NCBI RefSeq assembly: GCF_003432385.1
Contig: NZ_CP031841.1
Span: 1,426,001-1,490,000 of the forward strand
Direction: 5' to 3'
Origin: Breoghania sp. L-A4
GTDB taxonomy: Bacteria > Pseudomonadota > Alphaproteobacteria > Rhizobiales > Stappiaceae
DNA length: 64,000 nucleotides
The notes under the pieces are model-generated. The model was not told the DNA's origin. It did no database searches and saw nothing but the letters and a program-made list of their open reading frames with translations. Below, in pieces: positions 56,446-64,000 of the stretch (its first letter is position 1; every line of letters starts with the position of its first letter). Both the position numbers and the translations under genes were made by a program.

Positions 56446-57501
56446 ATGAAAACCATGAAGGGCCCGGCGCTGTTCCTCGCCCAGTTCGCGGGTGACGACG
56501 CGCCGTTCAATTCGCTCGACGCGATCGGCGCCTGGGCGGCGAGCCTGGGCTACAGCGGCGTGCAGATCCCGAGCTGGGACGCGCGGCTGTTCGACCTCGG
56601 CCTGGCGGCCTCCTCGCAGACCTATTGCGATGAGATCAAGGGCATGCTCGCCGGCCACGGTCTGGAGATCACCGATCTGTCGACGCATCTGCAGGGGCAG
56701 CTTGTCGCCGTGCATCCGGCGTTTGACGAGGCGTTCGACGGTTTCGCGGCGCCGGAAGTGCGCGGCAATCCCAAGGCGCGCCAGCAATGGGCCGTGCAGC
56801 AGATGCATCTGGCCGCCGCCGCCTCAAGAAATCTTGGGCTGCATTCGCACGTGAGTTTTCCCGGCGCGCTGGCCTGGCCCTATGTCTATCCCTGGCCGCA
56901 GCGTCCCGCGGGGCTGGTGGAAGCGGCGTTCGACGAACTCGCCGCGCGCTGGCGGCCGATCCTCGACGCCTATGATGAGGCCGGCGTCGACGTCTGCTTT
57001 GAAATCCATCCCGGCGAGGACCTGCACGACGGCGCCAGCTTCGAGATGTTTCTCGAACGCGTCGGCAATCATCCGCGCTGCTGCATCAACTACGATCCCT
57101 CGCATTTCGTGCTGCAGCAGCTCGACTACCTCGCCTTCATCGACATCTATCACGAACGCATCAAGGCGTTTCACGTCAAGGACGCGGAGTTCAACCCGAC
57201 CGGCCGCCAGGGCGTCTATGGCGGCTACCAGTCGTGGGTCGACCGGGCCGGGCGCTTCCGCTCGCTGGGTGACGGACAGGTGGATTTCGCCGGCATCTTC
57301 TCCAAACTGGCGCAATACGACTACGACAGCTGGGCGGTGCTGGAATGGGAGTGCTGCCTGAAGCATCCCGAGGACGGGGCGGCGGAGGGCGCGCCCTTCA
57401 TCCAGGATCACATCATCCGCGTCACCGAGCATGCGTTCGACGACTTCGCGGGCGCCGGCACCGACGAGGCCGCCAACCGGCGCATGCTGGGACTGAGCTG
57501 A
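56446..57501 (+). CDS. Sugar phosphate isomerase/epimerase-family TIM barrel
   Basis: The 351-residue protein of the xylose-isomerase-like (AP_endonuc_2) family has 'IGAWAASLGYSGVQIPSWD' at the start and metal-binding residues in 'CFEIHPGEDLHDGASF', 'INYDPSHFVLQQLDYLAFI' and 'IKAFHVKDAEFNP'. Relatives isomerise or dehydrate keto-sugars, for example in inositol and 3-keto-glycoside pathways. Its position between a sugar importer and a Gfo/Idh dehydrogenase supports that type of role. The ATG at 56446 is preceded by GAGGCAGAG. Confidence 0.88.
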   Translation: MKTMKGPALFLAQFAGDDAPFNSLDAIGAWAASLGYSGVQIPSWDARLFDLGLAASSQTYCDEIKGMLAGHGLEITDLSTHLQGQLVAVHPAFDEAFDGFAAPEVRGNPKARQQWAVQQMHLAAAASRNLGLHSHVSFPGALAWPYVYPWPQRPAGLVEAAFDELAARWRPILDAYDEAGVDVCFEIHPGEDLHDGASFEMFLERVGNHPRCCINYDPSHFVLQQLDYLAFIDIYHERIKAFHVKDAEFNPTGRQGVYGGYQSWVDRAGRFRSLGDGQVDFAGIFSKLAQYDYDSWAVLEWECCLKHPEDGAAEGAPFIQDHIIRVTEHAFDDFAGAGTDEAANRRMLGLS

Positions 57502-57515
57502 ACAGCGGGAGGACG

Positions 57516-58694
57516 ATGATGACCATCGAGGGACGCGACGAAACGGCGGCGGGATCTCCGATCCGGCTGGGCATGGTCGGCGGCGGGCAGGGCGCGTTCA
57601 TCGGCGGGGTGCACCGCATCGCCGCGCGGATGGACGGGCATTTCACGCTTGTCGCGGGGGCGTTGTCGTCGGATGCGGCGCGCAACCGCGCCTCGGGACG
57701 GGAACTGGGGCTTAGCGACGACCGCGTCTACGACGATTTTGCCGCCATGGCCGAGGCGGAGGCCGCCCGGCCCGACGGCATCGAGGCGGTGGCCATCGTC
57801 ACGCCGAACCATCTGCACTTCGGCCCCGCCAAGGCATTCCTTGAAGCCGGTATCCACGTGATCTGCGACAAGCCGCTGACCACGACGCTTGCTGAGGCGC
57901 GGGAGCTGGCCGGGATCGTCGCGCGCAGCGGCAAGCTGTTCGTGCTCACGCACAATTACACCGCCTATCCGATGATCCGTCAGGCGCGCGCGATGGTGGC
58001 CGAAGGCGTGCTCGGCGACATCCGCGTGGTCCAGGTGGAATACGCCCAGGACTGGCTGACCGAGCCCCTGGAGCGCACCGGCAACAAGCAGGCGGAGTGG
58101 CGCGCCGATCCGAAACGCTCGGGCGCCGGCGGCTGCATCGGCGACATCGGCACCCATGCCTACAATCTGGCGGGCTTCGTCTCGGGTCTGATGCCGGAAA
58201 GCCTGCTGGCCGAACTCTCCACCTTCGTCGAGGGGCGGCTGCTCGACGACAACATCGAGGTGCTGCTGCGCTATTCGACCGGCGCGCGCGGCATGCTGTG
58301 GGCAAGCCAGGTGGCGCCGGGCAACGAGAACGGGCTGCGGCTGCGCGTCTACGGCTCAAGGGGCGGGCTGGAATGGGCCCAGGAAGAACCCAACAGGCTG
58401 TGGTTCACGCCGTTCGGCGAGCAGAAGCGGTTGATCACCCGCGCCGGTGCGGGAGCGGGCGCGGAGGCCGCGCGCATGAGCCGGGTGCCGGCCGGCCATC
58501 CCGAAGGCTATCTGGAGGGCTTCGCCAACATCTATGCGGAAGCCGCGAGCGCCATGCGCGCCGCGCGTGACGGCACGCCGCCGGATCCCGCCGTCACCTA
58601 TCCCACCGTCGGCGACGGCGTGGCCGGTCTCGCCTTCATCGAGGCCTGTATCGAGTCGTCGGGCAAGGGCGGCATCTGGGTTTCGCTGGAATAG
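57516..58694 (+). CDS. Gfo/Idh/MocA-family oxidoreductase
   Basis: The 392-residue protein has the NAD(P)-binding 'RLGMVGGGQGAFIGGVHRI', the catalytic 'HVICDKPLTTTLAEARELA' (EKP/DKP motif Lys) and 'GGCIGDIGTHAYNLAGFVS' with the conserved His. Such enzymes oxidise a sugar ring hydroxyl. With the ABC importer and TIM-barrel isomerase it forms a catabolic operon like those for levoglucosan or inositol-type substrates (inferred). The start ATG at 57516 follows GGGAGGA; a second ATG follows immediately. Confidence 0.9.
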   Translation: MMTIEGRDETAAGSPIRLGMVGGGQGAFIGGVHRIAARMDGHFTLVAGALSSDAARNRASGRELGLSDDRVYDDFAAMAEAEAARPDGIEAVAIVTPNHLHFGPAKAFLEAGIHVICDKPLTTTLAEARELAGIVARSGKLFVLTHNYTAYPMIRQARAMVAEGVLGDIRVVQVEYAQDWLTEPLERTGNKQAEWRADPKRSGAGGCIGDIGTHAYNLAGFVSGLMPESLLAELSTFVEGRLLDDNIEVLLRYSTGARGMLWASQVAPGNENGLRLRVYGSRGGLEWAQEEPNRLWFTPFGEQKRLITRAGAGAGAEAARMSRVPAGHPEGYLEGFANIYAEAASAMRAARDGTPPDPAVTYPTVGDGVAGLAFIEACIESSGKGGIWVSLE

Positions 58695-58730
58695 GCGCCC
58701 GCCGTCCTCTGCGGGGCATCGAAGATGCGG

Positions 58731-58856
58731 CCCATCCTTCGAGACGGGCCTTCCGGCCCTCCTCAGGATGAGGTCATCGTGTTGATGGGTCAGAAAATCG
58801 TAACACGCACTGCCTCATCCTGAGGAAGCCGCGCAGCGGCTGTCTCGAAGGATGGG
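58731..58856. repeat. Inverted pair of intergenic palindromic elements
   Basis: CCCATCCTTCGAGAC...CTCAGGATGAGG (58731-58773) recurs inverted as CCTCATCCTGAGG...GTCTCGAAGGATGGG (58813-58856), 40 nt apart. The two copies form a long hairpin, closing the sugar operon from the next gene. This is a typical mosaic repeat of Hyphomicrobiales chromosomes. Confidence 0.75.
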
Positions 58857-58917
58857 CGTCCGGGGGGCGCTCGGCTGACAGGAGTACGGGCGGGGGAGGC
58901 AGGTTGGGACGAGTGAA

Positions 58918-58975
58918 ACCCCTCACCCGGCGCAGTCGCGCCGACATCTCCCCTTGGGAGAGGTGAGGAAGGCGT
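58918..58975. repeat. Intergenic palindromic repeat, copy 2
   Basis: CCCCTCACCCGGCGCAGTCG, then CGCCGACATCTCC, and CTTGGGAGAGGTGAGGAAGG. It matches the repeat at 44374-44420 in reverse. The rest of the 58695-59000 gap holds no gene. Confidence 0.7.
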
Positions 58976-59000
58976 TGAGCGCCACGCATACCGGATTCGT

Positions 59001-60122
59001 TTACCGGCCGACCAGTTGCCGCCGCTTGTCGAGCCACCAGCCGTATTGCTTCGGCCAGGTCGCAAAGGCCGTGTCGGCGCCCAGCGCATCCGCCGCGTGC
59101 AGGGGCCAGTTGGGATCGGTGAGCATCTCGCGGCCCAGCGCGACGATGTCGGCCTGGCCCGAGGCGACGATCGCCTCGGCCTGTGCAGGCTCGAAGATCA
59201 GCCCGACAGCCTGGGTCTTCATACCGGTCTCGCGGCGGATGCGCTCGGCGTAGGGGACCTGGAAACCGGGCTCGGGTGCGGCGCGTTTGGCCGCTGTCGC
59301 CGAGCCTGAAATGCCGCCCGATGAACAGTCGACGACATCGACGCCGCGCGTTTTGAGTTCCCCGGCGAGCCACACGCTGTCGTCGAGCGACCAGCCGTCG
59401 GGCGACCCGTCGACCGAGGAGATGCGTACGAACAGCGGTTTTTGCTCCGGCCAGACGGCGCGCACCGCGTCGACCGTCTCAAACAGCGCGCGGGCGCGGT
59501 TCTCGCGCGATCCGCCGTAGGCATCGTCACGTTTGTTGGAGACGGGAGAGAGGAAACTCGCCAGCAGATAGCCGTGGGCGGCGTGGATCTCCGCGACATC
59601 GAAGCCGCACCAGTCGGCGCGGCGGGCGGCGGACGCGAAGTCGGCGACCGTCTGCGCGATGTCGTCGATGGTCATGGCGCGCGGCACCAGCCAGCCGTCG
59701 TCGACCGGCAGGGCGGAGGGCGCGAGCGTCGGCCAGGCCATGTCGCCGGCAGCAAATTCGGCCCCGGTCAGCGCCGCATTGCCCTCCCAGGGGCGCTGCA
59801 TGGAGGCCTTGCGGCCGGCATGGCCCAACTGGATGCCGGAGGCGGCGCCATGGGCGCGCAAAAAGCCGGTGATGCGGGCGAGCGCCGCCGCGTGCTCGTC
59901 CGACCAGATGCCGAGATCGCCGTGAGTGATGCGGCCGATGCGCGAGACGGCGGCGGCCTCGGTGAACACCAGCCCCGCGCCGCCTTGCGCGAATTTGCCC
60001 AGATGCACCAGATGCCAGTCGTTGGCGAGACCGTCGCCGGCGGAATACTGGCACATGGGCGAGACGGCGATGCGGTTGCGTAGCGTGACATCGCGAAGCG
60101 TGAGCGGCGTGAACAGGGTCAT
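59001..60122 (-). CDS. NADH:flavin oxidoreductase, OYE/YqjM-like
   Basis: The 373-residue FMN protein has the Old Yellow Enzyme pattern: 'LRNRIAVSPMCQYSA' (YqjM-type Cys near FMN), 'IQLGHAGRKAS', the His pair in 'EIHAAHGYLLASFLSP' and 'GREMLTDPNWPLHAA'. It reduces activated C=C bonds or xenobiotics. The start ATG at 60122 follows the conserved 'FTPLTLRDVTLRNR' context. It is on the strand opposite the sugar operon. Confidence 0.9.
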   Translation of the reverse strand: MTLFTPLTLRDVTLRNRIAVSPMCQYSAGDGLANDWHLVHLGKFAQGGAGLVFTEAAAVSRIGRITHGDLGIWSDEHAAALARITGFLRAHGAASGIQLGHAGRKASMQRPWEGNAALTGAEFAAGDMAWPTLAPSALPVDDGWLVPRAMTIDDIAQTVADFASAARRADWCGFDVAEIHAAHGYLLASFLSPVSNKRDDAYGGSRENRARALFETVDAVRAVWPEQKPLFVRISSVDGSPDGWSLDDSVWLAGELKTRGVDVVDCSSGGISGSATAAKRAAPEPGFQVPYAERIRRETGMKTQAVGLIFEPAQAEAIVASGQADIVALGREMLTDPNWPLHAADALGADTAFATWPKQYGWWLDKRRQLVGR

Positions 60123-60214
60123 GGATACTCGCGGGCGGGACAAGGAAGGATGGCGCGGCGGCGCCTTTGGGACGACGTCTGCCACACCACCCTATAACAC
60201 GATCCGGCTGTTCG

Positions 60215-61372
60215 TCAGACCGTCCGGAGCCTCCCCCACAGTTCCACCGCCGCGGCGCCCATTGCGGCGGCGACGGCGAGGACGACGAGGACCACGCCGA
60301 CGAAGGGAATGAGGAACACCGCGGTCACGATGAGCGCGCCGAGCAGCGACCAGCTGATGCGCGCGCCGCGCGGCCGGTCTTCCGCCGCGCCGTTCTTGCG
60401 GTCGAGCATCAGGCCGATGCAGTAACCCAGCGCCGTCAGCCCGAGCAGCTTGACGCCGCCGAGGCTCACCATCAGGGCGACCCCCAGCGGGATCGCGAAG
60501 ATCGAAGCAAACGCAAGCCCCATCAGAATGCAGCCGATCAGCACGCCCGCGATGCCGATTCCCAGGCTGGACCAGGGCTGTGTGCGCAGGCGCACCGTCG
60601 CGTCGGCGACGAGGCGAGGGAAGACAAGCTGGACGAGAGCGATGAGAACGAAGCTGGCGATCACCCAGCCCACCGCGATGGCGATGCCGACGCCCAGGAT
60701 CGCCATGCCGATGCGGGTCATCTGTGGCAGCGTGCTGTCGATGTGGCGGATCGCGCCGCCGATGGTGGCGCCGGCGGCGACCTCTGGAGCCGTATCGCCG
60801 CGATAGATGAGATCCCCGGTGATCGTCGCCTCGGGACCGACGACGATGCGCTCGGCGAAGAGATCGGCCTTGCCCGAAATGGTGCCGTTGATGGTGACCT
60901 GACGGGCCGCCGCGCGCAGGCTGCCGCCGATCGCGCCGTCGACATCAATGGTCTCCGCCGCCATCCGGGCGTCGCCGCCGACCGAGCCGCTCGACGTGAT
61001 GCGCAGGCTGCGGGCCGCCGCGACGATGTCGTCGCGAATAACGCCGGAGACGGTCACCGTGTTTCCGGCGGCGATCATGTCGGACATGCTGCCGCCGCGT
61101 TGCTCCACCGCGTAGCCGGCGACGATCGCGTTGACGATGCTGGCGGCGTCGAACGTCACGTAGCGGCCGGCGGCGAAGACATCGTCGCTGACGTCGGCGG
61201 TGACCGTGACCGAGCGCCCGGCGAGAAACTGCACGTCCGCATGGCTGCCCGACAAGGTGACGTTCTCACGTGGCTCGTCTTCCGCAAATGCGGCGGGCAC
61301 GGTGCATGCCGCGGCGAGAAGCCCCGCCAGGCAGACAGCGCGTGTGGTTCTGATGCATCGAAGGGAGAACAT
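60215..61372 (-). CDS. Bactofilin-like repeat protein with C-terminal membrane helices
   Basis: The 385-residue protein has a signal peptide ('RAVCLAGLLAAACTVPAAF'). A beta-helical repeat region follows ('ITSSGSVGGDARMAAETID', 'INGTISGKADLFAERIVVG'), as in polymer-forming bactofilins. About four transmembrane helices form the C-terminal third ('GMAILGVGIAIAVGWVIA', 'ILMGLAFASIFAIPLGVAL'). The N-terminus is exported, so the helix would be extracytoplasmic, unlike cytosolic bactofilins. Function is unknown. An alternative GTG lies at 61387. Confidence 0.8.
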   Translation of the reverse strand: MFSLRCIRTTRAVCLAGLLAAACTVPAAFAEDEPRENVTLSGSHADVQFLAGRSVTVTADVSDDVFAAGRYVTFDAASIVNAIVAGYAVEQRGGSMSDMIAAGNTVTVSGVIRDDIVAAARSLRITSSGSVGGDARMAAETIDVDGAIGGSLRAAARQVTINGTISGKADLFAERIVVGPEATITGDLIYRGDTAPEVAAGATIGGAIRHIDSTLPQMTRIGMAILGVGIAIAVGWVIASFVLIALVQLVFPRLVADATVRLRTQPWSSLGIGIAGVLIGCILMGLAFASIFAIPLGVALMVSLGGVKLLGLTALGYCIGLMLDRKNGAAEDRPRGARISWSLLGALIVTAVFLIPFVGVVLVVLAVAAAMGAAAVELWGRLRTV

Positions 61373-61599
61373 GACGACCTCTCTCACAGGGATGAATGTA
61401 CCTTGTCAAATCTTGCAGGATCTGGAGCGCGCGTGCCTTGTGATGGGTCAAATCGGTGGTGCCGTTTTTCGTTTGGCGGCGCTGGACCCCTGTCATTTCT
61501 CTTGATGCATCTCAATGCCCCGGGCCGTGGCCTTCCGTAGGGTTTCGTTGTGCCGGGACGCTGTGCGCACCCGGCCAAAAGCCAAGGGGAGGAGGCGCA

Positions 61600-62586
61600 A
61601 TGACGCCGACGCATGAACAGCTTGCCTGGATGTACGAGAGGATGGCCAAGGCGCGTTACTACGAGGACACGCTGGCGGCGATCTACATGGAAGGCAAATC
61701 GCCAAAATTCGACATCGGATCCGGGCCGGTGCCCGGCGAGATGCATCTTTCTGCCGGACAGGAGCCATGCGCGGCCGGCGTCTGCGTGCATTTGCGCGAC
61801 GACGACACCGTGACCGCGACCCACCGGCCGCATCACGCGGCGATCGCCAAGGGCGTGGATCTCAACAAGATGACGGCGGAAATCTTCGGCAAGAAGACCG
61901 GGCTCGCCGGCGGCCGCGGCGGACACATGCACCTGCTCGACCCGAAGGTGAATTTCGCCTGCTCGGGCATCATCGCGCAAGGCGCCGGGCCGGCGGTGGG
62001 CGGCGCGCTGGCTGCGAAGATGCAGGGCAGGGACAGCGTCGCCGTCTCCTATCTCGGCGATGGCGCGGCGAACCAGGGCGCGTTCCACGAGGCGCTCAAC
62101 CTCGCGGCGGTGTGGAAACTCGGGGTGATCTTCGTCATCGAGGACAATTCCTGGGGCATCTCGGTGCCCAAGTCCAAGTCGACGGCGGTCAAGGACAATT
62201 CGGTGCGCGCGGCCGCCTACGGCATTCCAGGCGTGCATGTTGCCGACAACGACACGCTGAAGGTGTTTGCGGCGGCGGGCGACGCGGTGAAACGCGCCCG
62301 CGCCGGCGAGGGGCCAAGCCTGATCGAGATCGAGACCTATCGTTACTACGGCCATTTCCAGGGCGATCCGGAACTCTACCGGCCCAAGGGCGAGGTGGCG
62401 GCATTGAAGGCCAAGGACCCGATCGACCGGTTGGCAAAACACATGGTCGAGGCTGGCGCCGCGACCCAGGCTGATCTCGACGGTATCCGGGCGCGGGTGA
62501 AGGCGGAGGTCGACGCGGCGATCCAGTATGCGCGCGACAGCGCCTATCCGGAGCCGGAAGAAGCGCTGGAGCACGTCTTCGCCTGA
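61600..62586 (+). CDS. Thiamine-pyrophosphate dehydrogenase E1 alpha subunit (acetoin/2-oxo acid type)
   Basis: The 328-residue protein has the ThDP motif GDG...N ('YLGDGAANQGAFHEALNLA', 'VFVIEDNSWGISVPKS'-type; visible 'IFVIEDNSWGIS') and the alpha-subunit regions 'ATHRPHHAAIAKG' and 'GGRGGHMHL'. With E1 beta it decarboxylates a 2-oxo acid or acetoin. The gene order E1 alpha, E1 beta, lipoyl domain fits an acetoin dehydrogenase-like operon; no dedicated E2/E3 is visible before the window ends. The ATG at 61600 follows GGAGGCG. Confidence 0.9.
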   Translation: MTPTHEQLAWMYERMAKARYYEDTLAAIYMEGKSPKFDIGSGPVPGEMHLSAGQEPCAAGVCVHLRDDDTVTATHRPHHAAIAKGVDLNKMTAEIFGKKTGLAGGRGGHMHLLDPKVNFACSGIIAQGAGPAVGGALAAKMQGRDSVAVSYLGDGAANQGAFHEALNLAAVWKLGVIFVIEDNSWGISVPKSKSTAVKDNSVRAAAYGIPGVHVADNDTLKVFAAAGDAVKRARAGEGPSLIEIETYRYYGHFQGDPELYRPKGEVAALKAKDPIDRLAKHMVEAGAATQADLDGIRARVKAEVDAAIQYARDSAYPEPEEALEHVFA

Positions 62587-62642
62587 GTTTCACCAATCTC
62601 GCGCGCCTCAAGCGCCGCAGTCCCGCATCCGGGGAGGATACA

Positions 62643-63665
62643 ATGCAGAGCAATCGAGTGCTGACCATCTCCCGTGCCATGGCCGAGGCCATCGGCCAGG
62701 AAATGAAACGCGACGAACGGGTGTTCGTCATGGGCGAGGATATCGCCACCTATGGCGGCATCTTCGGCGCCACAACCGGGCTTCTGGACGAGTTCGGCGA
62801 GGAACGCGTCCGCGACACGCCGATCTCCGAGACCGGCTTTATCGGCGCGGGCGTCGGCGCGGCCATGGCCGGCATGCGGCCCATCGTGGAACTGATGTTC
62901 GTGGATTTCTACGGCGTCTGCATGGACGCGATCTCGAATCTGGCGGCCAAGAACATCTATTTCTCCGGCGGCAACTGCACCGTGCCGATGGTGCTGATGA
63001 CGGCGACCGGCGGCGGCTACAACGACGCGGGCCAGCATTCGCAGGCGCTGCACGCGACCTTCGCGCATCTGCCGGGCATGAAGGTGGTGGCACCAAGCAA
63101 CGCCTATGACGCCAAGGGGCTGATGATCTCGGCGATCCGCGACGACAGCCCGGTGATCTTCATGTTCCACAAGGGGTTGCAGGGACTGGCTTGGATGGAC
63201 TGGCCGGAGACGGCGGCCGCTGTGGTGCCGGAAGACGCCTACGAGATCCCCTTCGGCAAGGCCAACGTGCTGCGCGAGGGCAAGGATGTGACCATCGTGG
63301 CGCTGTCGATGATGGTGCACCGGGCGATGGAAGCGGCGGGCGAACTGGCGAAGGAGGGCGTCGATGCGGAGGTCATCGATCTGCGCACGCTGGTGCCGCT
63401 GGACCGCGAGACGGTGATTGCCTCGGTGAAGAAGACCGGGCGGCTGATCGTCGTCGACGAGGATTATTCCAGCTACGGCATGACGGCGGAAATCATCGCT
63501 TCTATCGCCGAGGAGGATCCCGCGATGCTGAAGGCGCCGCCCAAGCGCATCGCCTATCCCGATATCCCGGTGCCCTACAGCCGGCCCATGGAGAACTTCG
63601 CGCTTCCCGATGCGCAGAAGATCATGGCTGCGGCGCGGGCCATGCTGCCCAGGGTGGCCGCATGA
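62643..63665 (+). CDS. Thiamine-pyrophosphate dehydrogenase E1 beta subunit
   Basis: The 340-residue transketolase-like subunit has 'FVMGEDIATYGGIFGAT', 'DTPISETGFIGAGVGAAMA' and 'LIVVDEDYSSYGMTAEI'. It pairs with the alpha subunit to form the E1 component and contacts the lipoyl carrier. A 56-nt gap with GGGGAGGA separates it from the alpha gene. Its stop overlaps the lipoyl-domain gene (ATGA). Confidence 0.92.
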   Translation: MQSNRVLTISRAMAEAIGQEMKRDERVFVMGEDIATYGGIFGATTGLLDEFGEERVRDTPISETGFIGAGVGAAMAGMRPIVELMFVDFYGVCMDAISNLAAKNIYFSGGNCTVPMVLMTATGGGYNDAGQHSQALHATFAHLPGMKVVAPSNAYDAKGLMISAIRDDSPVIFMFHKGLQGLAWMDWPETAAAVVPEDAYEIPFGKANVLREGKDVTIVALSMMVHRAMEAAGELAKEGVDAEVIDLRTLVPLDRETVIASVKKTGRLIVVDEDYSSYGMTAEIIASIAEEDPAMLKAPPKRIAYPDIPVPYSRPMENFALPDAQKIMAAARAMLPRVAA

Positions 63666-63904
63666 GCGAGGTGCGGATTCCCGATGGCCTCTGGGACACG
63701 GGCCGGATCCCCGAGGCCATCGTCGCCAACTGGTTCTACGCCGACGGCAGCGACGTGACAGAGGGTGCGACGATCGCGGAAGTCATGGCGGAGAAGACCA
63801 GTTACGATATCGGAGCGCCCGACAGTGGCCGGCTGACGATTCTGGTGCCCAAGGATGGCGTGGTGACGCCGGGCACGGTGATCGGCCGGATCGAGCCGGC
63901 ATGA
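63662..63904 (+). CDS. Stand-alone lipoyl-carrier domain protein
   Basis: The 80-residue protein is a single biotinyl/lipoyl domain. The attachment Lys is in 'AEVMAEKTSYDIGAPDSG', and 'LVPKDGVVTPGTVIGRIEP' is the closing strand. It is unusually small: normally the lipoyl domain is fused to the E2 catalytic domain. Its start overlaps the E1 beta stop and its own stop overlaps the next start, so the complex is encoded in a tightly coupled string. Confidence 0.88.
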   Translation: MSEVRIPDGLWDTGRIPEAIVANWFYADGSDVTEGATIAEVMAEKTSYDIGAPDSGRLTILVPKDGVVTPGTVIGRIEPA

Positions 63905-64000
63905 GCGTTCTGCTGGCCGCCGCCACCGCTGAATCCGCGGACCCGCCGCTTGAGACGCTGTATCTGCTCGAGCCGGCGCCGGCGGAGGAGCGCCTGGCGA
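63901..64000 (+). CDS. Unidentified operon member, partial at right edge
   Basis: An ATG overlaps the lipoyl-domain stop (ATGA) and gives 'MSVLLAAATAESADPPLET' before the window ends. The visible 33 residues do not identify a family. Its position suggests an E2 or lipoate-handling partner of the dehydrogenase complex. Confidence 0.5.
   Translation, partial: MSVLLAAATAESADPPLETLYLLEPAPAEERLA

Noticed and set aside
1-64000. CRISPR array
   Set aside because: I looked for regularly spaced short direct repeats on both strands; only the hipA operators, the 30-residue coding repeats and intergenic palindromes were found.

Overview
The window looks like a high-GC alphaproteobacterial chromosome segment, probably a Hyphomicrobiales-type host. 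Three things suggest this: rpsU with a TTG start, a queE-queD-queC cluster, and the paired intergenic palindromes of the 'CCTCACCC...GGAGAGGTGAGG' and 'CATCCTTCGAGAC...' types in the right half. This is inference from style and gene content, because no 16S rRNA or other taxonomic marker is present.

Layout. (A) 1-26.6 kb is accessory DNA. It holds a TerB-N domain gene, an IS1182-type transposase remnant, a HipA kinase fused to an AbiEi-like N-terminal domain with a well-defined operator cluster, an AT-rich membrane-protein gene, an intact IS3-family element, and a compact four-gene metabolic unit at 6.5-12 kb (LysR regulator / PduX-like GHMP kinase / PLP synthase-racemase fusion / EamA exporter). 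It continues with a HEPN (LA2681-type) protein, a four-repeat TonB-like membrane protein, a DUF3800 pseudogene, a ~2200-residue nuclease-STAND ATPase, a second DUF3800 protein, an S24 repressor with operators, and an IS3 OrfA remnant. (B) 26.6-34.5 kb is a catabolic unit: a LysR gene that shares its stop palindrome with a fumarase/ASL-superfamily lyase, followed upstream by a peptide/opine-type ABC importer. (C) A 49-nt 3' fragment of a tRNA-Pro(CGG) gene at 34.51-34.56 kb looks like the distal attachment repeat of a genomic island. The sequence to its left would then be the island, with the full tRNA outside the window. (D) 34.6-64 kb looks like core or host-adapted DNA. It contains a GcvA-like LysR gene (frameshifted) and an MFS transporter, secreted proteins, RluA, a spermidine-synthase-fold protein, DUF6481, rpsU, queEDC, an IS110 element sitting among intergenic palindromes, a three-gene acyl-CoA/3-hydroxyacid operon, an SsuABC-like importer, a LacI-controlled sugar ABC importer with a TIM-barrel isomerase and a Gfo/Idh dehydrogenase, an OYE-family reductase, a bactofilin-like membrane protein, and a 2-oxo acid/acetoin dehydrogenase operon that runs off the right edge.

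How the genes work together. Region A reads as a defence and mobile-element island that also carries one biosynthetic unit. In that unit, kinase activation of an amino-acid hydroxyl could feed a PLP beta-replacement enzyme fused to a racemase, with export by EamA. I know of no described pathway with exactly this gene set, and it is the best candidate here for an undescribed system. Region B imports and cleaves an N-substituted or peptide-like compound. Region D includes a likely 3-keto-sugar type catabolic operon.

Caution. Five otherwise conserved genes (DUF3800, STAND ATPase, secreted propeller protein, IS110 transposase, LacI regulator) are each restored by adding single bases at or close to G/C homopolymers. 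This pattern suggests residual assembly indels rather than true pseudogenes. A sixth disrupted gene, the GcvA-like LysR, shows the opposite shift.
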